Notes under the pieces: model-generated | Database searches by the model: none | The model's input: the letters and a program-made list of their open reading frames with translations, nothing else | Told to the model about the DNA's origin: nothing | Position numbers and translations under genes: made by a program | Origin: Nectonema munidae | Lineage: Eukaryota; Nematomorpha; Nectonematoida; Nectonematidae | NCBI GenBank assembly: GCA_030549495.1 | Contig: JAUIRK010000745.1 | Location: 1-64,000 of the forward strand | Reading direction: 5' to 3' | Length of the DNA: 64,000 nucleotides | Shown here: one piece after another, positions 26,580-38,502 of the stretch | Numbering within the stretch: position 1 is the first letter of the stretch | Layout of the letters: each line of letters begins with the position of its first letter

Positions 26580-27950
26580 TTCAACACTCACTTGAGTGAT
26601 ACAAGAAATGATAAAACTATTTATATATTTGGAAACCTGATATTCTTAAAGAGTTTTAATGAAGAACACCTTGATATATCACCTTTTGATACCGACAACA
26701 CCGATCTTTTAAAGGAATCCCGCACTCACGTCCTACACAATGACCTCATATTCCATGAACAAACCCTTTACAAACAAATTAAAGGCTTGCCCATGGGATG
26801 TAAACTTTCATCAATTTTATCCAATATTTACTTACACTCCTTAGAAATAAAACTTTCCTAGCACCCTAAGTTCCCCCATGAAACCTGGCACAGATATGTC
26901 GATGAAATTTTGTTTCTATGGAACACCTCTAATAACCTTAACGAATTTTTTGAATTCGCCAACCCCCATGATCCACATATCAAGTTCACCAAGGAAACCA
27001 ACGAAACAGAACTTAATTACTTAGACATCCAGATCCAAATAGTAAACAACACATTTAATTCATCACATAAAAATCCATTTTTCTTAATTACAACTATGCC
27101 CACTCTATGCACATCAAAAAAACCACCTACCTCGGCCATATCCCAAGAATATAGAAAATCAACAATACCAAAGTCTTACTGGGCAGTGATATCGAAAACC
27201 TTAATTCAATTTTTCTTCAAAACGGATACTCCGCCCATATCCTGAATAAATGGCACTCCGAATTTTCAGCCTTCCGTACCCATTATGTTCCATAAAAAAT
27301 CTATTCCTCAATGAACTATATTTTTCTTCTACTCGTACTCCTCTAATACTACCTCCTATCCAAAACGCCCTATGCAAAAAATAGAAATGATCATCAAGAA
27401 ACATAACCACCCTATTACAAATATCCAAAAAAGCCGTTAAATCAAAACCTATTTGTCCAATAAACCTAAACCATATCCATTACCCATCAAATTGCAACAA
27501 CAAATGCAACCACATCAACATCATTTATAAGATAAAATGCTTCCTGTGCAATAGTTTCTATATTGGAGAAACCAAAAGACTTCCCTATCCCGCTTTAAGG
27601 AACACCTCAGGGATGCCAAACTTAAAAGTGCTGAGAAGGAAATAAGCTACCATACCTTATAATCCATAAGGATACACCAAGTGGACAAGCTTCACTCTCC
27701 ATGGAAGTAATTTAATTACGCCTCAAGCTACCTCCAACAAGAACACAAAGAAGAATACTGAATCACGACACTAAAGCCCTATATCAACGCGCACCACACA
27801 CAGCCAATAACCCACAATTAACACCTCTAACACAACCGAAACCCACCTCTTTCATTTTTAATAAAGACGTGTATAATTTTTGTTACGCCTATCTTATGAT
27901 ATTCTATATGGATTATGTATATTACATGATTGTACAATAAATTGATGTAA
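26580..27950 (+). pseudogene. Penelope-like element remnant 1 (unit C)
   Basis: The same fossil, with the RT core in 26592-26861, the following palm/thumb part in 26910-27245 and the GIY-YIG segment near 27515-27590. It shares small variants with unit D just upstream (TGTCCTTTAGCCTCAG). Confidence 0.84.
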
Positions 27951-30011
27951 GTGGAACAAGAAAAAATAAATCAAAGCTTCGATAAAAAAACGAGATCGAA
28001 GTCGTACCAAACTTGGATATTTATAGGAAATAAGATTTTTTCGTACGTAACTGGGAACCATAAATTTTACAAAAAAAACTATCGAGCGGTAATAAAATTT
28101 CGAAACGTAACGTACCGTAAACCACCACTTTTTGACTGAATAGATACGCTAAGTGTCCTTTGAAGAAGAATTATCTGCAAAATATATTACATTTTTGTCT
28201 TGAATTTTGTTTAACAGTCACTTCATCAATATCAGGTTTAGAAAAGCTCTTCTTTCATTTGCAGCTTCAATTATTCATTTGATAAAAAAGACGTATACAA
28301 ATAAATTATAACAAGCAGATAAAAATGAGAAAGATGTAGCCCTAAAAAGGGCTTCGGTATTTTAAGTTATGGCTGAAAAAAATCAATTTAAAAAATATTA
28401 CCTTTGCATGGAAATGCTTCAACATTTCCTATATTATCACACGTTAATTTGCCCCATGTATATGAATATACACCCAATTATATTTGTGTAATATTTTATT
28501 TTCCTGAAATTTCTGAAAACATGGAGATTATAGGAAAAATTCCAAGTTCAATCAATTTATACTTTTAAAGCTTATCAAAACATGTTGATTACGAAAATGT
28601 AAAACGATGTCAATTTCTAAATGATAAAATACTTTAATAACCACTTTTAATATTTTTAAAAAAGTTAAATTTAAAAGCGAAAAAAAAAATCGATTCGAAC
28701 AATTTAAAATTAATTGCATATTTGTAATATTCGCATTTAAAATTCACGCTTTAGGTGTTTTGGGATTAAAAGACACCCACTCATTAAGTAGTAAAGAGAA
28801 AAAGTAACATTAATATAATTTCATTTAAAAAAGAACTAAAAATTCAACTATTTCCCCCTACGGATTTACTCATCTCCTTGCTTTTCAGATTTTGTTGTCT
28901 TAGTGAAATTCTTGGTATTTTTAGCATTGTGTACCAGACTCTTGATAGGTTCCCATTTGCCGTGCTTCTAGATATTGATCTTTGAAGCAACAAGCCCACA
29001 TTAAAAGCCTTTCGTGACCAGTGTATAATATATGATACATAAACAATTTTACCTTCGTCTGCTTTTTCAAATAGTTTTGTATATGAATCTTCTGCTTTTT
29101 AATAAATATCGTCTTGTTTTTCTGGTAATGAAAGGGTTAAAGTGTTTCTTGTTACTCACTCTACTATCGGTATAAATACTTGTTATATGACTCTGTTAAG
29201 ATTTTATCTTAAATTAGTCCCGAAGTTTTTAAGACCTTGAAAATCACATTTAATCTCTCTCAAAGAATGCATTACTAAGTGGTAAAGTAAAATATGTTTA
29301 AGCAGTCCCGCCAATATACAAAATACAACTTCAGTCTCGGCTTTTAAATATATAGACATTATGAAAGCTTAAGTATCCTGTGCCGAATTGTCCCTTAACT
29401 ATAAAAAGGACTCTAGTCCTGTGACTATTGGTCATCTATGTGCTTACATGAATTTTAACTTTGTTATATAAATAATATTTTTAAAAACCCGTTAGCTAGA
29501 TATTTAATGCGGAGAGAAGGTGAAAAATCGGAAGTCTCTAGGTCAAAACAAGAGTAGTGGCATGTATTTAAAAACTCTGGCTAAACTAGTTGTCATAATT
29601 TTAGTATACAAACTAAAATATCAAATAAGCAAATTTAGCGTACAATTTATTAGAGATAAATAAATTTATTTTATACAATTAAAAAAATATTGAAAACAAT
29701 AAGAAAAATTCAGCCTGGTAGGCTTTTAAAATTAAAGCTTTAAAAAGTTCTTACTGAAAATAATAGATCAATAAAACCTTTCTTGTGATTTTTGTAGTCT
29801 TGACTAGAACCTGGCTTGTATCATGAAGGTTTCTGAGTCGAATACAAGAATTTCAAACATCAGTGCACATATTTAGATATAAGCGGTGCAGGTTGTATCT
29901 TTTAGGTAAATAAACTCCACACTTTGTAACTTTCTTCTGGTAGTGAGTTGAAGACAGTGTGTATTTAAAGTTGAATTTAGTCTTGCGAACAAATCGTCCA
30001 ATTTAAGATTG

Positions 30012-30129
30012 CCAACACCATATCTTTTATATCTTTTGAATATTACACATCGGATCTTTGTTATGAAGTACCAACACCATATCTTTTATATCTTTTGGAT
30101 ATTAAACGTCGGATCTTTGCTATGAAGCG
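30012..30129 (+). repeat. 59-bp tandem duplication at the end of unit C
   Basis: The same duplication as in units A and B, with period 59 bp. Unit D is truncated before reaching it. Confidence 0.88.
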
Positions 30130-31579
30130 CCAAAAGTGTTAGTCTTAGATAAAGTCTTGTACGTAGTTAGATATTGTAAAATATAAAACAGACGAAAATT
30201 TTTAGAAAAAATTTAAATTGAATGAGAATAATAAATAAAATTATAAAAATAGAAATTTATTTTTTAAAATATAAAATAATAGTTATATATATACAATGCT
30301 TCATTTGATTTTTAAAAATTTTGAATGGCGTAGTAATCTGTAATGGAGTTGAAATAAGTTATACACTCGTGGCGTAGTAATATGTAATGGAATGTTACCC
30401 GGTTACAATAATAATAATGCGCTACAATAAATAAAGAAACAATACTTAAAACTGTGAATATATATATTGATTATTTATTAAAACAACTTTTTAAATTAAA
30501 AAATATATTTTTGAAATTAAAAAGAAGATTTTTAATTATTAAATTTAATATAATTTGAATTTTTTTGTAATTTGATTTTCTTTTAATGCAATTTTCAGTA
30601 ATGGCGAATTTAAATTTTTTTCTCCTATAGCCAGATTTGTTATTTTAAAGAAAAAGAATAGGCTCTAATATTGAAATGATTTAAAAGATATGCTGTTTAT
30701 TTTACGCGAAGGATATGGGAATCTTTTTACTTTCGACAAATTTGCAATGCCATGGAGTTTTTATATCACTCTACGAATTAAAATCTTTATATAAAAAGTG
30801 TAGATCTAGCGAAAACCACTTTTAATATCCCCAGCAAATCAAAGGAAGCAAAAAAGTTATTAAAAACAAAGTTAAATTCAAATGTCTGAGAATTCTATGA
30901 ATACCTTAAAGAGTATATTTTTATCAAATATTGAATAATTGTTTGTTTAAAATTTATAAAAAATTTTTTGTACTTTATTAATTATTCGCTACGACTTATT
31001 TTTGTGAATAAATACTTAATTATTAATAAAGAATTTTTAAATCCGTTTTTTCTTTTTCATACCTTAATATTTTACTTCCTTTAATTTGTTCTTATAGCTG
31101 ATACTGGAAACGCCCCTCTTATCTGCAATCCTATGATGATTACCATAAGGCAATTCCACACAGGTTTAGCCACCATTCAATTTTTTAACACTAAACTATT
31201 GATAACAGTTTTTTATATCTATCAACTATATTAGCAAATCATAGTTGCCAACATCTGGACGGCAAAAATGGTTGAAATTATACACTGAAAATAAAAGATG
31301 ACAGATTTATTATAAATTCAACAGTCAATGCATTCAAAATATGATGAATAGATAACTAATTTACCAGGGTAACATTCAATTTTCACAATCCTTTTCCGTC
31401 ATAAAAAGGTGCTTGGTATGTGGAGATATTTGCTTCAGGGAGCAGTTTTGCTGTGGGTACTCACTAGGGTAATTACAAAAATTATTTTTTGATGAAACCA
31501 CTTGCAAACGAGGAGCTTTTATGTGTAATTTAAAAATACTATTATTATTTTTACATTTTATTGCACGCGAATTCCATCT

Positions 31580-32515
31580 TGATTGATGTATGTTCGGTAG
31601 TTTCTTCCAGTATATTTCCTTGTTTTGGAATCCTTTGAAGACTCTCTAGTCTCCAACTACTTCTTAAAATTTTATGCCCGCTATGTAGATGAGATTTTTT
31701 GCATTATGAACAAAAACCATATTAACCTGTTCCACTCAACCCTCAATAATTTCCATGAATGTTTAAAATTCAGGGTTGAATAAAAAAAACATGACCCTAC
31801 CCTTTTTAGATTGCGCTGTCACGAACCTATTCACACATAACGATACTTAGACTTCTTATCCAAACACCCCTTTGCACAAAAATGATCTGAAACGCCTTTT
31901 AACCGCTCATTTTATCTTTCATCTAATTCCGAGACACTAGAAATGGAAGTGAACAATGTCAAATCTATTTTAGAGTCAAATAACTATCCCAAATATGTAA
32001 TTAAAATCTCACTACGTTCGTCCCAAAAAGTTTGGAAGATAAAGATAAAATTTTGATCGGAAAATATTTTAGAGAGTTTACAATTTTCGTATTCAACCCA
32101 CAAAAAAACTTTCATAATCCACAACTTCGACACTTTTTATTTCAACAAACTTAAACCGCACTATGTACTCACAACGTCACTTTGATTCCCAAGCCTAACA
32201 ATCCCTTACACCAACTTCAAACACTTTTCGTGAGAATTATGATCGTCTCAAAACCAGTAACTGTGTATACAAAATAAACTGCATTGGTTGCACTACTACA
32301 TACATAGGCAAGACCGACAGACTGCTGCAAATTCGTATCAAAGAACAACAATACCTCGTCTCAAGGCATAAACAGAACGCTGAACTGAACCTCCATAACA
32401 ATATGCTGCTTCAACCCCTAATAACCTATCCCACACATTCTTTCGACTTCGAAAATACAAAAATACTATGCACCTCATCCCCAAAATATCTCTTGTTCCT
32501 TGTGCGTTTGGATTA
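31580..32515 (+). pseudogene. Penelope-like element remnant 2 (unit D)
   Basis: The third copy of the same fossil. Its left flank is joined directly to unit sequence by the deletion shared by C and D. The GIY-YIG segment (CVYKINCIGC) is at about 32265-32370. Unit C keeps only about 70 bp of this element. Confidence 0.72.
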
Positions 32516-33218
32516 ATCTTTCCACATTACCTTTATATTAGTACTTGATAAAGTACGTCATCATTCCGAAATATATCGTTTTTGATAATAAAAAATCTTT
32601 GTTCCTTTTTGAACTATTTCAACTTATTTAACAAACTTTATATTTGAAAATCTAGTCTTCATTCTTACAAAACTAAAATGAACTTTGATTGATGTTCTGG
32701 CATATCTACGATGTATTTTGTAAAAAATAAGTAAAGCCAATAAAATCAGTATGAAAATGCTAGTTTATATGCAAAGTTAATTCACAAAAGCATCAAATAC
32801 ATAAATAGCTTATTGGCAGCTACTGTTAATTTTGATCACAACTTTTTTTAATTTTACTTTTTTGCTTGATTCTTTTTCTTCAAATTTCATAAAATTTTTG
32901 GCTTATATTTTTTAAATTTATTTTACTTATTTTGATTTTAGGCAGTCTAAAATTTTATTTTATATTTGTACATTTTACTTAATTTCAAAAAATTCAAACA
33001 AATTAATTAAATTAATTGATTTTTTGACATCTTTAAAAGAAACCGTTGATGTCATCGTCTTAAAAAATAATTAAATGAGCTAAAAAAATTTAATGTGATG
33101 TCTTTTAATATCTTAATTAAACATATCATTCTTGACGTATTCCCGCACAATATGAGAAATTTAAAGATAGCGCATAATTATTTGCTATATCACAAATTAC
33201 AAAAATAGGACTTACAAT

Positions 33219-33413
33219 ATGCTAAAAAATTTTAATGGTATTTGGCTTTGGCAAAAAAAGCTTCCAATACAAAAAGATCTCTTTTTTTATATCAAATTTA
33301 AGGAAGAATTAAAAATCTTTTCAAGAACTGTTTTAAAATGTCAAGGGATTGATAAAAACATGGTAAGGTGGAATAAAAAAGACTGTTTGAAAATGTATGG
33401 AAAGCATGTATGA
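33219..33413 (+). other. Unassigned 64-codon ORF (unit D)
   Basis: The unit-D counterpart, with Lys at residue 14 and Phe at residue 34. Function is unknown. Confidence 0.2.
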
Positions 33414-33640
33414 TTCACAACATGGGCAAACCGCGATTGGTTAACTTGTTTTTAAAATAATTGTTTTTTAAAATAACCACTTTTAACCTTTTGCAATGAT
33501 TTGCCTTTTATAATAACTTTTAAGGAAAAAAAACCTACCAGAAAAAGTTATAGAGCTTCAACAAAAACAAAAAATTTTTACAGCATAACTTAAGTTTTTT
33601 GAAAACTAATTTGACGTATCCACTATATAGCATACCCTAT

Positions 33641-33797
33641 GGGTGGCATGGCAGGTTGGTTGAGAAGATGGACTCGGCACGGAAGCCTCTGGGTTCGATT
33701 TCTCATCGATACCAATTTGTTCATAGTTTGACATAAGCGGTACATCAGTGCCTTGTCAATGAAAACACACTCACGGTACCTTTACCTTACCTTTTAC
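33641..33797 (+). repeat. tRNA-derived SINE (unit D)
   Basis: The same SINE in the same place within unit D. The A- and B-box-like words are retained. Confidence 0.73.
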
Positions 33798-34989
33798 TAA
33801 AAATTGAAAAATTTGCTACATAATTAACATAAGAGAGAAAGGAGACAAAATAAACTAATAAAGCAATTTTCACTATTTAAAATGAAACTGTCTGTTCTCA
33901 GAATAATTTCAAAATAATAGGAGGCATAAAAAATGAGATAGTTTATCGGCACTTTATTTGATATTTTCAAGTTTTTATAAGCAGCAAATGCCAACGTATC
34001 AAGTACATTTTTAACAACTGATTTTGTTTCGATAATATATTTTTATTATAATAATCAACAAATTTTCTTAACAAAAATTATTTAATTAATTATGTACAGT
34101 GTAACTTACTAAATTTAACAATTGAACGTTATAAAAAATATCTCTGCTCAAATATTAAACAAATAGAATATTTTTGCTTTTAAACTGAATAGCTAGTCAA
34201 AATATTAATTCCCAAATAGCTATTGAAAAAAAATTTCTTGACTTGAAAAAATTAAAGTTTTCAAATGTTACAAAATGTAACAAACGTACTGATAAAGATT
34301 AAAAGTCATCTTTGTTGAAAATTTTTTTAACGCGAGTCTGACAATATTCATTGATATAAAATTTTAACGATTTTTTTTCTCATTTAAAAACATAAACAAA
34401 TTTTCATTTTTGCAAAATGTTTGGTGTATTGATGGAACTAAATTTTTTCAAAATCACTATAAATTTAAATTCACTATATCACATAAGTTTACTATGCATG
34501 GGATAATTGATCAAGAATTAGTGTGGCCTTGATAGAAGCGATGGCCTACGTTACGGTCGAGAAGAAATTTCATAATTTTTACTTCACATTTATGTACCGT
34601 AAAATCGTATCAGAAAATAAAACTCGATATTTATAAAACGTATCAAAATTAAAAAAAAAAGTTTGAAGCAAAAAACGTAATGGAACATGAGGAAAAAGAT
34701 TCTTTCGAGGTTATTTACCTTGAAAATAAACGTTTTAAATATTCTTTAGTTCAATAAATGCATATTTATATAAGTTTTTTATTTTCAATATTTTTAAATT
34801 ACTCGTTTAGAGCACTTTATTTGATTTAACATAGTTTGTTAAGCAAAATTCAAAAAACATCAAATTTGATATTTAATGAAATAAAAATTTCATATAAAAT
34901 GGAGAAATTTGGAGAAGTTTATTAAAAATTCAATTATTACATCGTAATAAAAAGAGCGCTTTCAACTATTTTGTCCTTTAGCCTCAGAA

Positions 34990-35492
34990 AATTTCTTTCA
35001 ACACTCACTTGAGTGATACAAGAAATGATAAAACTATTTATATATTTGGAAACCTGATATTCTTAAAGAGTTTTAATGAAGAACACCTTGATATATCACC
35101 TTTTGATACCGACAACACCGATCTTTTAAAGGAATCCCACACTCACGTCCTACACAATAACCTCATATTCCATGAACAAATCCTTTACAAAGGCTTGCCC
35201 AAACTTTCATCTATTTTATCCAATATTTACTTACACTCCTTAGAAATAAAACTCTCCTAGCACCCTAATTTCCCCCATGAAACCTGGCACAGATATGTCG
35301 ACGAAATTTTCTTTCTATGGAACACCTCTAATAACCTTAACGAATTTTTCGAATTCGCCAACCACCATGATCCACATATCAAGTTCACCAAGGAAACCAA
35401 CGAAACAGAACTTAATTACTTAGACATCCAGATCCAAATAGTAAACAACACATTTAATTCATCACATAAAAATCAATTTTTCTTAATTACAT
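34990..35492 (+). pseudogene. Penelope-like element remnant 1 (unit D, cut short)
   Basis: Only the reverse-transcriptase part is present. The endonuclease part is absent because the unit breaks off at about 35492. An inverted endonuclease-bearing piece of the same element appears in copy E beyond the hairpin. Confidence 0.82.
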
Positions 35493-35518
35493 CTAGGATC
35501 CAGTCGTCTTTTTTATCT

Positions 35519-35670
35519 AAGGATTTTGTTATAATCTTCCTTGTTTCATCTTAGATCCCCACCCACCCACCTCAGCCATATGGCTCTAGTATCTGACTGC
35601 TAGAGCCATATGGCTGAGGTGGGTGGGTGGGGATCCAAGCTGAAACAAGGAAGATGATAACAAAATCCTT
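35519..35670. repeat. Long hairpin: 71-bp inverted repeat with 10-bp loop
   Basis: The left arm 35519-35589 and right arm 35600-35670 are reverse complements with three mismatches by hand count. They are separated by the loop TATCTGACTG. The arms include CCCCACCCACCCACC next to CTCAGCCATATGGCTCTAG. The structure lies between truncated unit D and inverted copy E and has no counterpart in the other units. It could be a small foldback element, a relic of a palindromic rearrangement or an assembly artefact. Confidence 0.9.
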
Positions 35671-35835
35671 TGAAAAAATATATATTTCGCTTCCAAAACT
35701 CACTATGCATATGATATATTTTTATTTCATGAAATTTTTTATTCAAAGTCTCTCTGATCATAAAAACAACTTTACTGAGTTTAAATAGTTCTTTAATAAT
35801 AATTTTGGCTACACTTCTAATTTTCTTTTTTTTCT

Positions 35836-36825
35836 CATTTTTAACTTATTTTTTGGCCTATCTGTTTGTTATAATTTATTTGTATACGTCTCTTTTATCA
35901 AATGAATAATTAAAGCTGCAAATGAAAGAAGAGCTTTTCTAAACCTGATATTGATGAAGTGACTGTTAAACAAAATTCAAGACAAAAATGTAATATATTT
36001 TGCAGATAATTCTTCTTCAAAGGACACTTAGCGTATCTATTCACTCAAAAAGTGGCGGTTTACGGTACGTTACGTTTCGAAATTTTATTACCGCTCGATA
36101 GTTTTTTTTTTGTAAAATTAATGGTTCCCAGTTACGTACGAAAAAATCTTATTTCCTATAAATATCCAAGTTTGGTACGACTTCGATCTCGTTTTTTTAT
36201 CGAAGCTTTGATATATTTTTTCTTGTTCCACTTACATCAATTTATTGTACAATCATGTAATATACATAATCCATATAGAATATCATAAGATAGGCGTAAC
36301 AAAAATTATACACGTCTTTATTAAAAATGAAAGAGGTGGGTTTCGGTTGTGTTAGAGGTGTTAATTGTGGGTTATTGGCTGTGTGTGATGCGCGTTGATA
36401 TAGGGCTTTAGTGTCGTGATTCAGTATTCTTCTTTGTGTTGTTGTTGGACGTAGCTTGAGGCGTAATTAAATTACTTCCATGGAGAGTGAGGCTTGTCCA
36501 CTTGGTGTATCCTTATGGATTATAAGGTATGGTAGCTTATTTCCTTCTCAGCACTTTTAAGTTTGGCATCCCTGAGGCAAAATAACATTTGAAAACTTTA
36601 TTTTTTTCAAGTCAAGAAATTTTTTTTCAATAGCTTTTTGGGAATTAATATTTTGACTAGCTATTCAGTTTAAAGGCAAAAATATTCTATTTGTTTAATA
36701 TTTGAGCAGAGATATTTTTTATAATGTTCGATTGTTAAATTTTGTAAGTTACTGTACATAATTAAATAATTTTTGTTAAGAAAATTTCTTGATTATTATA
36801 ATAAAAATATATTATCGAAACAAAA
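35836..36825 (-). repeat. Inverted, internally deleted partial unit (copy E)
   Basis: 35836-36586 is the reverse complement of the segment corresponding to about 11850-12570 of unit A (GIY-YIG part and 3' flank of Penelope-like remnant 1). 36590-36825 is the reverse complement of about 9830-10090 of unit A. The segment normally lying between them is missing, so this is an inverted copy with a deletion of roughly 1.75 kb. Open frames on the plus strand here, for example 36052-36288, are antisense shadows of unit sequence. Confidence 0.88.
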
Positions 36826-36921
36826 TGTTTCAGTTGCTAAAAATATACTTGATTTATTTATGACAGCTGTCAGAATTTTATTTGTAGACAGAGAAATAGT
36901 AAAAAAAAGTAAAAAAACATA

Positions 36922-37221
36922 ATGATTTTCTTGTTCTCGTATACTATGATTTTTATGATTTATGTTAGTTTAAATGCTTTTTCTAATGATTTTGTGTTCT
37001 TAGACTTAAATAATTTTATGAAAAGTGATAAAATTTGCAGAGATCAGCCAATCGAAAAGGGGGTAGTAAACAATAAACAAATTTCTTACATTAATAATTA
37101 TGATCGTAGTATTGTTGAATATATTAAACGTGGAAATTTTAGTTTTAAAATGTTAATTAATGTTATTGTTAGTGTTTTGGAGATAATAAACGCAAGAAAA
37201 GTTTTACTGAAGAACAAGTAA
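36922..37221 (+). other. Unassigned 99-codon ORF
   Basis: The frame starts MIFLFSYTMIFMIYVSLN, a hydrophobic stretch of about 20 residues like a signal or membrane segment, then a Lys/Asn-rich remainder. It lies between the array and the BEL/Pao fossil. I recognise no family. In DNA this AT-rich, hydrophobic ORFs of this length arise by chance. Confidence 0.22.
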
Positions 37222-37289
37222 CTCCACATCAGAGACATATAGCCCCAAAAATTTGGGTGAAGGTTGAGCTAGGTTTAATAGAAAAAGAC

Positions 37290-38215
37290 ATTAAAAGGTC
37301 GCTATGAAAAAACTTTGTCCATAGAAGAAGGTATCTGGAGGGTTTCTGCTGGATTAATTACCACCCCATCCTCTCATATATTTTCCAAGTTACATGGCAA
37401 ACAAGTACACGACTCGAATCACCGGAGAGTTTTATCTACATCTTCTAAAGTAAGATTAAAGTTTTGTATCACCAACTTCAACAAATTGGCTAAATCAATA
37501 AGATTTTAGTGTTTGACTTGTAAAATTTTAGACAAAGTATCGTGTGATAGAAAGATGGCTGCTCTGCCTAAAGAAAGACTGAGGCCATTTTTACCTTTTG
37601 AATTTATAGCTTCGGATCTTTTTGATCCAATTTTACTTAAAAGAAACGGATTCATAGTAAATTGTTTATCCACACGTGCCGTTCATCTAGATTTGATGTT
37701 AGGTTACGACACGTGTGTTTATAAGGGTTTTTAAAAGGTTCATTCATTCAGAGAGGGCTTCCAAAAAATGCTACTCAGATAAAGGTTCTCAAATTATAAA
37801 GAGCGTCAATGTGATAAAGAAAGCTACTCCTCGAGATGTGGAATTGGGTGAAATAAAGTTTGAGTGTGTGTTCTTTACGGCCAACTCACTCTCCCTGGCA
37901 AAACAGACTAAAGGAATCAAAGTGTCAAAAGAAATATAATGATCAAGGTCGGGGAAAACGCAATATTAAACTTTGAAGAACTGCAAACATTACTATTTGA
38001 AGTATGATTAATTATTATAGACCTATTGAGAGACACCCAACCCACCCAGAGGGTGGCAAGTACTTGTGTCCAAACGATCTCTTGTTAGGGCATAATTCTG
38101 ACTATCACTTATTAAATATTGACAACTATGCGTGTTCAATTATATTAATTTATATGCAAACCATTTGTAATCAATTTTGGAGAAATGGTATAATGACTAC
38201 TTTAGCACCTTGATA
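37290..38215 (+). pseudogene. BEL/Pao LTR-retrotransposon fossil (integrase part of pol)
   Basis: The predicted peptides match the integrase end of BEL/Pao polyproteins: an MAALPKERLRPFLPF segment leading into the catalytic core, an LSTRAVHLDL segment, and near the end a CPNDLLLGH segment typical of the last part of pol. It is an old, incomplete copy with several breaks. No long terminal repeats were found on either side. Confidence 0.82.
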
Positions 38216-38383
38216 AATCAAAAGAAAGGGCATAGACATGTCTTGTGATATTTTGATCAAACAGAATAAAAATTGTATAAAAAAGACTGAATGAAAGATA
38301 TATTTTATTCCAAAATATTTCCATATAGTAAAAATCATGATTGTTATATAAATATATATATTGCATAGGACACATTAAGATCA

Positions 38384-38502
38384 TTAGTTCGCCAATTCTT
38401 CAATCTCTGCATAGCATTCTTCGCAGTACAAGTAGTATTTGTTTGCTAACTGACCATTCATCTTGATCATCGCCAACTCGGCAGCACTTTCATACAGCTC
38501 TC
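38384..38502 (-). CDS. EEF2K: eEF2K terminal exon
   Basis: After the acceptor TGTTCTAG the exon completes the Gly codon and encodes ELYESAAELAMIKMNGQLAN, then KYYLYCEECYAEIEELAN and TAA at 38386-38384. This matches the human end (LYTQAAEAAMEAMKGRLANQ YYQKAEEAWAQMEE), the most conserved C-terminal segment of the family, needed for eEF2 recognition. It runs a few residues longer than the human protein. Confidence 0.96.

Larger units (their letters stand above)
23310..30192 (+). repeat. Array unit C (6.9 kb, internally deleted)
   Basis: Compared with A and B, two segments are missing on either side of a remaining stretch of about 70 bp (24680-24760). The first deletion, joining ...TTACATTTTATTGCACGCG, is shared with D. 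The second, joining ...TTTGAAGATAGCCCATAA, is private to C and removes nearly all of Penelope-like remnant 2. The SINE, the 64-codon ORF and Penelope-like remnant 1 remain. Confidence 0.9.
30193..35492 (+). repeat. Array unit D (truncated)
   Basis: The unit begins with sequence nearly identical to the start of C and shares its first deletion, but keeps Penelope-like remnant 2. It runs through the SINE and the reverse-transcriptase part of remnant 1. It then stops within that remnant at about 35492, where unrelated sequence and a long hairpin begin. Confidence 0.9.
5532..36825. repeat. Tandem array of a composite ~8.9-kb unit, ending in an inverted partial copy
   Basis: The motif CGAAAATTTTTAGAAAAAA recurs at 5532, 14445, 23310 and 30193 and marks the starts of four direct copies (8913, 8865, 6883 and about 5300 bp). 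The same landmarks follow in the same order in each copy: two Penelope-like remnants, a tRNA-derived SINE, a 64-codon ORF and, in A-C, a 59-bp duplication. By eye the copies differ by scattered substitutions and small indels, so they are recent relative to the decay of the elements inside. C and D share one deletion of about 0.47 kb, and C lacks a further stretch of about 1.5 kb. Copy D breaks off at about 35492 next to a hairpin, and a rearranged inverted piece follows. The pattern fits segmental tandem amplification with unequal exchange. Confidence 0.93.

Noticed and set aside
36052-36288. 78-codon plus-strand ORF
   Set aside because: It is the reverse complement of the 3' flank of a Penelope-like remnant in inverted copy E.
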